This document shows, in pieces, positions 21,008-31,700 of a stretch of DNA of 64,000 nt (position 1 is the first letter of the stretch; every line of letters begins with the position of its first letter). Origin of the DNA: Clytia hemisphaerica. Taxonomy: Eukaryota; Cnidaria; Hydrozoa; Leptothecata; Clytiidae. The stretch covers positions 518,217 to 582,216 of the forward strand of contig CACVBU010000955.1 of NCBI GenBank assembly GCA_902728285.1, read 5' to 3'. The notes under the pieces were generated by a model. It was not told the origin of the DNA. It made no database searches and worked only from the letters and a program-made list of their open reading frames with translations. The position numbers and the translations under genes are program-made.

Positions 21008-24000
21008 TTATTGTTGTTTCTTTTGTAATTGTTTAAAAGGTTTTTTCCAGGAATTCTTCTTGCGTTTGGGCTTTTGTTTAACTAGATGTCTTCTTGATGG
21101 AGTCTCGTCTTCCTCTGAGAAGGAAATATTGAAAGAAATTTAGAAAATATTATATTATAGCGAGCCTGAACCTTTCATGTCTTTAAAAAAACACTGCTTA
21201 CCCGGTTTGCAGAAAACACTTTTGAACACGAATGGTTCAGTCTTAAAAGTTTTTAGAAACACCGAATGTCCTGTTGAAGCCGACTGTTAAAAAAAGTCCC
21301 AACTGGCTATTTTCCCCGATTTTTTCCCGATTTCTAACCCGATTTTAAACCCGATTTTTATCTGATTGGTCCCGAAAGGACACGGCAAGAGCTTCAAAAT
21401 CGTCTTGAAAAACACCTTGAACACCAGAGAAACACTGAATGGTTCAGAAACTTGCCGGTGTTTCAGGTAATGCATTTTGGCTTGGATTTTATGGAGAAAA
21501 TTGAGAGTTGATTTATGAAAATCCCAGGAACACAGGAAATGCTGAAAACACACCACCTCGAGAGGTAAGGTGTTTCTGGGAAATGATTTTTGCCAACAAC
21601 ACCCCAAAAAAGCATGAAAGGTTCAGAAAAAGTGTTTCGGACAAAGTGTTTTCAGTGTTTTCGAGACTTTTTTGACATGAAAGGTCAGGCTCAGCATCTG
21701 CAAAAATATTAAATTCGAACTTCTAGTTGCTTAATTTAGCTGCCAGCGGGTTTATCAAAAGGGTATAAAAAGAGCTTATGAAGGGGACATTGACTTTGTA
21801 CAGGTTTTACGATGTGACGGTATTGGCCCTTTCTTCTGTCGGCGGTTCGGCGTTTGAAGAAAAAATGACGGTATTTCGGTGTCATGTGGACAAAATAAGG
21901 AATTTAAGCAATTTTGCCATCGATGTTGACGTTCAAAATTGATTTACCAAACTATGATAAACAAAAACAAAGAGAGGTTACTTACTCACCATCCTCAGGG
22001 CCATGTCCTGTGAAAGGAGGGTCTTTCGCTTCCAAACCAATCATACTCTCGCTACCTGTTCCCATACCTCCTTGTCGGGAGTTACGAACATATTTTCCTA
22101 AAGGGAAAGAAAGGAAATATTAATTCGTATATTCAGAGTAAATAGATTTTATTCCTGAGATCCTAGCCTGGTTATCAAAGCTGTAGTTTATTTTCTTACT
22201 TAAATGTTTCCTAGATGCTGGCGAACACAGTGTAGGCTGATTTTTAATTTATGCATAACCTTCTGATTGGAATATAGCTTGCTTTAAGGAAGACGAGGCG
22301 GTAAACTAGAAACATTAAAAAAAGTAAAAAAAAGTATACAGCCTGGATATCAAGATTACCTAGGTCTTAACAAGTTTGGAAACTAGTGAACATTGTTTAA
22401 ATTTATAGTGTTCAAAACAGAAAATTATTCCACTTGCTTGTAATCTTATAAAGCTTTTCCCTTGATCATTTCATCATCCCAATAAGAGGGTATGTTGGTT
22501 TGTACAGATCAAAAGTCAATGGCAGCAAGTACTCACCGATTTCTCCATCGCCTTGGATATTGACTGAATTATCGAGATCGTCTAATGAGTGAGACATAGA
22601 AATTGCGGGTGCTTTCATTTTCACTGAAGCTTCGTTCGTCATTTCTCCAGCTCCTCCTTGTTCACCAAGGTTTGATTCCGAAAGTCCATTGGCTGAATAT
22701 AAAATGAGAGTGTGATTCACAATAAGGATAATTCTACAAATGACTATAGTGACTATCGGGCGAATTGAAGGTGAAAATCTATTTTTATTTCATCTCTTTA
22801 CCGTGAATTATTGAAATGGTGGATCTTAAGAGGCGTAGGGGGGGGGGGGTCAAAATTCATTTCCTTATAAGGTTATGGCTCAAAGAAACACACTCTGTTA
22901 TAAATTTTAAACTCTACCTTGGCTTTTCTTTGTTTTGACTTTTCAATTTCAATAATATCCCTCACAGGGGGGGTGGTCGATAGTAAAATCTCAGACATAT
23001 ATGAGTAGTAAAAGGATTTTTATGAATTTTTACATACCACCACCCAGACTCTTGGAAGAGGTATTTTACTACCCTGGTAGTAAAAGTTTTCGGGACAATT
23101 TGTCATGGAGACCACCTATTTTTCGGTTGCTTTTCGGCTTGATTTTACAAAAAAAGCTAAAAAATGATTCTGTGACACATTTTTCACTTAATGCAAAAAT
23201 TAATGTTTTGCCCATAGAATTAAAGTCTTTTTTATATTGACAAAAAATTTCGAGAATTTTTGGTTTGCAGCAAACAACTTTCCAACAGAAGATTTTTTCA
23301 GTAAAGCCATCCAAAAAATTAAAAGAATTACAAAAATAGCTAAAATTTGCTAATTTTACCAGTTTTAACTACCCAGGTAGTAAATTTTTTCAACATTTAA
23401 CCCATAGATACCACCCATTTTAGTATTTAACTACCCTGGGTAGTAAAAGTTTTTTTCTATTTCTCGTCACACCACCACCGTAGTAAACGTCATTATGTCT
23501 GAGATTTTACTATCGACCCCCCTGTTCCCCATGCCATAGAGTTAGAAAGTATATCTTATCAAGGTTAAATAAAATAACGTACGTTGGTCTTCGCCCAAAC
23601 TTTGAGGTTGTGTTTCTGTTCCAGGTGGTGTGTCTTCATTTTCAAATGCGCCCAATGGTTCCGCCCCTGCGCCCATACCGGTTGGGATACCATTCATCTC
23701 ACCGCCCAAACCTTCGACGCCAGCAGCATTTTGGACTTTACCTAGAAAGTAATTAATCAAAAATCTATATGATAACTTAAATTAAGAATGGAAAAACATG
23801 TCCAAAACATGTCAACCTTAATAAAACATTCTCAGGCGTAATTGAGTTTTAAGCCGCAATGGATGCGAAACTCTTGGATGACAGAAATGCCGGATTTATC
23901 GCCAAATTTCAAAAAATGCGTGCTTGAATGAAAACAAAAAAGCACTAGATTCAATCCCTCATTCTAAATGCAGCGTTGATCTTAAGACTTCACTTTTTCT

Positions 24001-26632
24001 CGCTTGTGAAAGACTTTCTACCCCTTTAAACTCAATGAGTGTAGTAATGTAATAGAAGGTCCAAAACGAGCCAGCATCATTGTTATATATAATCTTCACT
24101 AACTCACCAACTGGTCCCTCGTTCATTTCTTGTCCTGGCATCTCATCATTGAATGACATATCTAGAGAAAGTAATAAACAGATAATCATTACCACAAGAA
24201 AAATTATATCATGATATACATAAGTCACAAGACATTTATCCTATTTGAAACAGTGTTTGGAAAGAATTTGGATGGAAGCTTATGTTCCCTAAAACAGTTC
24301 ATCCTGTTTGTGAATGACGTAATCTTGACTGTTAAGAATAGGGAAGCTTACAGTAATAGAAATTCATGGATACAAAGGAAAGATAGTTGGGAATCGAATA
24401 TTTCTTGAAATTAAAAAATACTCCCAACAGATGAAGAACAGATAAGTCTTAAAAGCACCAACAGATATAAATCTTAAAGCAATTCATTATAAAGAGGTTG
24501 AGTATATTAACATTAACAACATAAGAATTTAGTGTACCTTGTTTTTTCGCTGCTTCTGCATTTTTGGTGGCTTCTGGTTTGTGGTCTACAAAATAAAATG
24601 ATAAGGATACTATAAGAATAAGACTACACTTATACGATTTTACAGGCTGCAATGCCATTCACATTGCGTTGTAAAAACGCATGAAAAATTGTAAAATGTA
24701 GCACGTCAAATTTTTCTGCTATCAGTAAGTACACTATAACGCTAGAAAAATGTCGCTTAAAAAATTACAAAAGTGGCTTCAAAAAAATCAGTTCAAATCG
24801 CCTAAAAACACCAGCCTGTAGCCTCAGCTTTGGTAAAAAACAAAACTTTTTTGCTTTATAACTCAAGATAAAGTGAAATAGTGGGAAAATTTACTTTTAT
24901 TTTTTTAAAGAATCAGAAAAATTGATATCCTGAATGGTTGTGAAATACCAAAATGTTTTCAAATGGTGAAAAATTGGGAATGGGTACTAACTTACGGATA
25001 TGTTTTCGTTTATTGGCGATTGTCTTGCCGTGACCTGAAAAAAGAGAGTGGACCAGCATATTAATAATTAGACTGGCACGCCAGTCGGGCTGGAACGGTA
25101 TCACGTGGGAAAAGTGAGCGTAGGAGTTAGGTAAGCGTAAGAAGAAATTTTGTCGGCGGCAAGGGCTGAAAGCTTAATCAGCAGCCTCTCACCAACTTTT
25201 GTTCGCTCTCCTACGCAGCTCCTATTCTAGCAAACGCCCGCCGCCTTTATGTTCCCACCCTCTGACATGATTAATTAACAGACTAGTTTGCTAGTCTAAT
25301 TAATAATGGGATCAAAATGATTTTAAAGATTTGAATAACGCGCATTTTAAGGTATTTTAACGTATCTTTGTATGTGTTACGTGAACTCCTAAATATTAAA
25401 TCAATGTTAAAGTAAAGATGTTACGTAAACTTGTTAATACTGTAGTAAATCAAGGCCGAAGTATCTATAACTGGTCGACGTAGCAGAGAGCTTATGTCCG
25501 ATAAAATTTAAAAATTTAAAAAGCTTACCAAAAAGATATATTGATATTTTGTTAGAAATATTAAAACTTCATATTCAAAAATAGCGTAGATTTAGAAGTA
25601 GTAGATTTGTTCTTTGAGAGAAGCTTAGGTAAAAAGGACTTTTTGTTATATTGGTTGAAAAAATAATCCAACATTGTATTATCAAAAGTAGAGTTTTTGA
25701 AAAGTTTAGCATTTTCTTTATCAAGGGAGATTTGAGTTTCTTCTCCTATCATATTTTTATTCTCGGCATCTTCTTCTTGTGTTTTGGCTTCAATTTCATC
25801 GTGCATCCGTGCACCATGAATAGTGATACGCGACGTGTTCTTATTGTACGGTTTCCAGCGCACGGAAACCGCTCCTGTCGTTTCAGTTACGTTAGAAAAC
25901 GGGTTCGCTATAAAATGGATTGGTCTTAATTTTCCGTTATCAACTTCCGTATAACTTGGGTCATCATCACCGGAAAATTGAAATCCGGTACTGTCTGGAG
26001 TATTCTTTGTCGAGTTTACATTTACGTCGAATTCGGGAGTGTCCGGTGTGTTCGGGGTATCAACGTCCATGGTCGGTGTATCTACGGTATCGGGTGTTCG
26101 CATTCTTTTGAAGATTTCTGTTCGTTTATTATTGTTCTCAGTTACATGTGTTTGCAGTCTATTGTTCACATTTTTCTGTTTCAGGAATAAAGTCTGAATC
26201 TTACTTTGCGGAATGTTTGTTCTGGAGTCCGGTGTATCCGCAGTATCGGGTAGTTCCACATTCATTTCCGGTGTTTGAGGTATATTTTCAGCAGAGTCGA
26301 CGGTTAGTGGAGAGTTCACAGTTCGTTTGTAATAATGTTGTTGTTTTGTTTTGTCAGTAATTTGATGTCTCGTCTGTAAAGGGTCTAAAGAATCGAGAGT
26401 AAGCCTTCTTGAAATGAGAAGACCATGTCAAGATGACTTGATAAAATATCAAAGGTATTTTTGCTTAGAAGCACCCAGTAAAACTTGCATCAGAAGCTTT
26501 ATAGTCGTTGTATCTTTTGTTAAGTTACGTAAAAACACACCCTTAAAAAAGTCATGAAAAAGCGAACTTAGAACTTACTACAAGTCATGCAGCCAAGGCA
26601 CGCCAACAAAAGGAATGTGTATGTCAACCTCA
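21008..26632 (-). CDS. Secreted low-complexity protein gene, nine exons, with a frame break in exon 2
   Basis: Exons (minus strand): 26632-26579, 26384-25529, 25034-24996, 24585-24538, 24161-24108, 23741-23583, 22692-22537, 22097-21990, 21114-21008 (stop). All splice sites are GT-AG and every internal exon is phase 1-1. Exon 1 reads TG-AGG-TTG..., so the start codon would be split as A|TG across the upstream intron; the result, MRLTYTFLLLACLGCMTC, is a textbook signal peptide. Exon 2 is hydrophilic, with short TPDT/DTPD repeats and several N-glycosylation sites; in frame it ends at TAA 25561-25559, short of the donor that downstream phases require. Later exons are acidic and Gly/Met-rich (EGLGGEMNG, GGAGEMTNE, PGQEMNEGP), and the last is strongly basic (KPKRKKNSWKKP). 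The family is not recognised; the product is probably an extracellular protein. The gene converges tail to tail with the GPCR. Confidence 0.65.
22967..23523. mobile_element. Foldback MITE in an intron of the secreted-protein gene
   Basis: The left end GGGGGTGGTCGATAGTAAAA, then TCTCAGACATA, mirrors the right end TATGTCTGAGATTTTACTAT and CGACCCCCC. Inside, the motif ACTACCCTGGTAGTAAAAGT recurs at least three times in related forms. The ORFs at 23001 (+) and 23069 (-) are within it and not genes. Confidence 0.75.
25073..25260 (-). mobile_element. Short non-autonomous element, copy 2 (family of 1605)
   Basis: Reverse-orientation counterpart of 1605-1745: GACTGGCACGCCAGTCGGGC, GGAACGGTATCAC, GAGCGTAGGAGTTAGG, then CTCTCCTACGCAGCTCCTAT and AAACGCCCGCC. 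Ends are approximate. Confidence 0.55.
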
Positions 26633-27579
26633 CTGAAATAAGGAAAAATGGAAGAATGTAAAATTATGAACAAAATCAAAAATGTGATAATAAAACAGTA
26701 ACAAGAGAAGCCAAGGCAGTATCGAAATCATCAAAATCAATAGATTGAAGTAATTTATCTTACAAGATTTAGCTCTGGTTTAAACGGCCCACTTTTCACC
26801 CTGCCTGTTCTAATTGTGAATTTAAAAAGATGGGCAGAAAGTTGGCTGTCTAAAACCAATGTATTGACTTCTTTCAGTCCTTTTCAAGTTAAGATTTTAA
26901 TTGCCAACTCTGTACCTACTCTAACAATTAGAATAGACAGGACAGAAAGTCGGTGGTCTAAGCTAGAGCGTACAAAAATTACAAACACATTATCACTTAC
27001 TTTTAACCAGCTGACATCAATCTATTTAATTAAAAAAATATTTTTAAATATATAAAATTTGAAAATATAAACGAGCTAAAGATTTTTAACTTTTAATTAT
27101 TTTATTTACTATACAAGGTCTAGTGTAGCGTGAAATCAAATTTTTGTTTAACTCATTTGAGGCAAAGTTATAATACAAACATCCAAGCGACATTCAAAAT
27201 ATGTTCAAAACAAATCCTTGAAACAAATTAAACAAAACAAAACAAATTTTTGGATGCTAACATTGGCCTTGTATTAAAATGTTTATAAGACGAAACGTCT
27301 AGGACTTTCGACCATGCACGTGTTAGTCAAAATAAGCATCAATTTCATACTGTTTCATAAAATACTTAGTAGAGTAGTAGAGTTCGATTATCCTGGTCGA
27401 GAAATTAAACCTCAGCATATTTATTTTTGTACAAAATTAATCTTTTATTAGCTTTACTTTTTCAGCTAAAATTATAAAAAAACTTTTACTTAATAAATTG
27501 TTTACTTAAAAACGCTTTACTTACAAGTGTGATTCTCAAGTTGAGAGGTACTAAGGTACTAAATAAAGGTACTAAAGGT

Positions 27580-27738
27580 ACTAATCTCCATAACTCGAAC
27601 ATGGACGGGGAACATAAATTTGTTCAAGTTAAGGAAATTTCGAATTATGGAGTAAGGTCTTTTAAAGGGAGTGTTACCTGAAGGGACCATAGAACTTGTT
27701 CGAATTAAGGAGATATTCGAGTAAAAGAGAATCAACTG
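27580..27738. mobile_element. pogo-like fragment, TCTCCATAACTCGAAC subfamily
   Basis: Contains TCTCCATAACTCGAAC, GGGGAACATAAATTTGTTC and AACTTGTTCGAATTAAGGAG, and ends AGAGAATCAACTG followed by TA (27739-27740). The same body occurs at 43763-44095 and 44415-44560. The left terminus is missing or degraded. Confidence 0.6.
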
Positions 27739-28017
27739 TATTTTGCTCAGATACTTTAACCGATCATCGCAAAAGAAAATCAAACAAAGGAAAGAAGAAC
27801 TCCAGGATAGGTATCTCTTTGACAGGGACTGGAAATAAGTTTGAATTGTAGAAAGATTCAGGAATAATAGAAGTTCGAATTAGGGAGAGATTATTCTAAC
27901 TCGATCTTTATCAAAAAAATAGAATCGTGTAATGGGCTCTTCCAGAAAATATCCGTACATGGGGTGGGGGGGGGTAGGATATATTGTCCGGGGCAGTGAA
28001 AAATAGTTATTCACCTA

Positions 28018-28095
28018 TTTGGGCGAACTTGTCCTGTTTGGGCGAACTTGTCCTGTTTGGGCGAACTTGTCCTGTTTGGGTGAATTTGCTCTTTT
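28018..28095. repeat. Tandem 20-bp repeat, about 3.5 copies
   Basis: TTTGGGCGAACTTGTCCTG is repeated nearly perfectly, the last unit diverging to TTTGGGTGAATTTGCTC. It runs directly into a looser TGTCCGGGGG repeat (28101-28195), five units at 18-27 bp spacing. Confidence 0.85.
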
Positions 28096-28577
28096 TGAAT
28101 GTCCGGGGGGTAATCCTGTCCGGGGGATCAACTGAAGCTTGTCCAGGGGATTAGACCCGCTGTCCGGGGGTTATAAGTCACAATATCCGGGGGGATTTCC
28201 AAAAAATGTTATATCCTAGACCCCCCCATTCAAATTTTTCTGGAAATTTCAAACAATAAACAATAATTAGAGCTCCAAAAAGTTTTTTGGATCTTTTTAG
28301 ATGGTCATCAGCGGTTCCTTTTAACCATACTCCTTTAAGGAAATAAAGACTCTCCAACATGAATTTTGAAACCCCTTAAGATCCAAGCAGTCAGTTTTTA
28401 ATTGTTCTCGATGCTCGGTTTGAGCAGATCTGATCGAGATCTATCTGATCGAGTCACTTCAATACCAAGATGGTCATCGCTCAATGTGTCGACATTGGAC
28501 CACCTGGCCTCACTCACCAAGTCAAACACCATTTTATCAATAACTAAACACCACTATTATTACAGCTCTACACCAAA

Positions 28578-28744
28578 TCAACCGAGTCCATAAGTTTGAC
28601 ATTCAATTGCTTGTAGGAGCTTCGACCTCAACACTGACTTGGATGGATAGAGTGGCATACTAATTCGCTGGCCACACGTACTAGACATCGGTAAGGCTGC
28701 ACTGTTCGCATTGTTGATAATGTCGACGGTTATGGACAACTCTT
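28578..28744 (-). other. UBR5: Terminal HECT exon with catalytic cysteine
   Basis: The last UBR5 exon encodes a C-lobe stretch with the thioester cysteine in STCGQRISMPLYP, aligned with TCISRLYVPLY of human UBR5, and ends TYGLG-stop, matching NFGFV at the human C terminus. This fixes the 3' end of the 35-kb gene and says the enzyme should be catalytically competent. Confidence 0.88.
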
Positions 28745-31700
28745 CTAAAATAAAAACGAGACAAATAGTGAATTTAAGTGATAAAGAAATCACTCTGATA
28801 CCGTATTACTTTGAATTAATGCCCCGGGCGTTTTTTATTTTTTGGGTTTTTATGAGGGGTGTTTATTCCAGGGGGCGTTTATTAAATGATATATAAACAA
28901 GGTCACTTTTATCTTTTATAAAATGAATGGGAATTTCTAGAGATGTAAAAACGGGTCAAAATCAGTTTGAATATCTACCATACATCTAATTTTACCTTCA
29001 TATTATACTTTCTTATAGCTACTTGCTTGAAATAAACGCCCTCCGGTGGCGTCGTCAATATATAAGACATGCAGGAGGGAAAACCTCAAAACCACTTACC
29101 ATTGTTACCGACTCGATTATCAAGAGCAGGGAGAACAGACGAACCAGTCGCAAAATATAACAGCTTTTGTCGTTCACTCGGTGACATCTTCTGCAAGATT
29201 CGCCAAAACCAACTGAAAATAGAAAAATCCAAATTTATGTTTTGCTCTCACTCAATCAAAAACTATTTCCAGTAATAAACATGAGAGCTGACAGCAAAAC
29301 AAAGACATTCCCTCCAACTAAGACAAACCCTACATAAAGATCCCAGTTGTTGAGCTTTATATAAAACCTTGGAAGCAGTTTCTCACTCCCGCTCAATCTT
29401 TGATCTTCGATTGGAGTCCTTTGAAAGTGGTACCCTTATGGTAGCGCTACTAATTGATAGCGGTGTAAATACATCGAGTAGGGGGTAACCTGATAACAGC
29501 TGTTCATAATTTTCTTACGTGCACGGTAAACCTCTGAAGGCACTTGAAAATTATACATCTGAGGAAAGTAGTCCTCCCACGGAAAATTTTACAACAAGAA
29601 TCTTGTTGTGCGCCAGAAAGTCAAAAACTGATACGGCGCCCTATTCATAAACACAATCACGCAACTTTGTTGTCATCCCCAGTCCTTTTAGACGAACGCG
29701 GTCCTTACGATTTCTAGATTGCATATTCGTCAGATTGTATGTTTTCACCCATCCCTTTAGAGCTTCAGCGTGGTGGGCAGAAAACAACCACAATCTGATC
29801 TCAGGTTAGTAGGGGGGGGATGTTATTTTGCAAAAATGGCAAAAAATTCTTAGCCCATTTGTCAAAAGTTGCCTTTGGGTATAAAAAGAAGAAAAAATCA
29901 TGTGCAAAATCGAAATTTCAAAAATTTTCAAAACATAGTGAAGTGACCCCTCATTTGAAAGGTATTTTCATGCTGGTTAAGAAAATCAATATAATGAGGT
30001 TGAATAACACTGTCACAAAAAGTAATTTCTGACAGTTGGCAAAATTTTGAGGATTTTGCTAAAAACGCAATTTTTTGATCGTTTTTCTTAAGTTACTTCT
30101 TGTTAGAGTGTTTTCCACCCTTACAATATTGATTTTCTTAATCAGCATGAAAATACCTTTCAAATGAGGGGTCACTTCGCTATGTTTTAAAATTTTTTGA
30201 AATTTCGATTTTGCTGGCGGAGCGGTGGTGGCACCCTACCCGTGGCAACCTTGAAAAAAGAGCCACAGGGTTTTTACATGAATTTTTCTTCTTTTTATAC
30301 CCAAAGGCAACTTTTGACAAATGGGCTTAAAAAATTAGTCCTAACACCCCCCCCCTACATCGAAAGCGCTAGATCTACTTTTCTTTGCATATTTGTGACG
30401 ATGAAGCGCCGTTAGACGTTAATTTTTAACACTGCAATTAGCTTCTTTGCAGGTAACAATACTCCGATCGAAGATGGGGGAAATAGTTCAGTCTAAGGTT
30501 TTTAAAAGTCAGTGATGAAAATAAAACGACAGTCTGGTATCGTTTTTGAGTATGACATGGGAGGTGGCGGATATACCCTAGCCCAGGGTTTTTAAAGGTC
30601 AGTGATAAAGACCGGACGACGGTTTGGTATTGATTTTATAAATGACACGCGAGGAAAAAATGAAGTACCTTTTATATCGTTCCAACAGCTGTCTTGAGCA
30701 GCCCCTTGAATTACTGAATGTGATTATTGAGCGTAGCCTCTGGTAACTAATCTCTTCCACACCTCCCGAAAGTAACAATTGGAAGTCCTGTGGAAAGAAA
30801 AACAACATTGAGATGTTACAGTAAACTCTCGCTAACTCGAACTTCTATTATTTAAATCTTTATACAATGCGAACTAATTATATAATTCGTATCTCTATGA
30901 CACGAACATAAGACTTCCCGTTCGAGTTCAAATTGCCTTTTTATGGGAACATATAACATTTTGAAGCAAAAGAAAGAACAATTTCCCATTCCCACTCCAC
31001 AAATTTTGAGAGATTTTATTCTTAATTCTACTCTGTCAGCATAAGAAGCACGTTTCCTTTCTATAATAACAAAGAATATCTATAAAGAATATCTATAAAC
31101 TACCTCTTACATATAGAAACTAAAACATGTTCAAACCTCGGCCTCCAAGCTGTCCAGAAGTTCTTTGGGAATCATTTGATGAAGACCGTCCTTTAATCCT
31201 TGTAATTCATTCTCACGGCAGCCAATCATCTTGTGGTGCGCAAACAATCTAAAAAAGTGTGTTAACTTGAGCCTCAGAAGTCATTGGCCCATTACGCTTA
31301 GTTTATGTGAGATAGAGTAAAGAACATCCTTTGAACTAAATGTTATGCACCATCATTGAATTCTTTTGATTAAGCTAGCGTTCACGCAAGAGGATTTTTG
31401 AGCCAAAGAATGATTGAATTCATGGGTCGACATAGACTGGAGACGTTTATCAACCCGTGTAATACAATGAGATGGGTGTTATATGATACTAAAATAATTA
31501 CGGGGTAATGCTAGACTAGGGTCGATAGTAAAATTGTGTTAGTCTAAAGCATACCTGACAAATTGAAGTGCATTTTGCTTTGAGACACGTAAATTTTGAC
31601 CGTTCGGTACGAGCGACTCTGTGTGCCCATCCACTGTCACCTAAAAACACAATACAATAGCTTAAGCTGAGGCTAAGTTTTAAAAGTTGCAGGCGTGAGA

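Larger units (their letters stand above)
26633..28577. other. Intergenic: 5' flank of the secreted-protein gene and 3' flank of UBR5
   Basis: Should contain the untranslated first exon and promoter of the secreted-protein gene, which I cannot place. It holds the pogo-like fragment 27580-27738, the tandem repeats at 28018-28195 and A/T-rich sequence. The ORF at 26816-27055 has no coding character that I can support. Confidence 0.55.
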
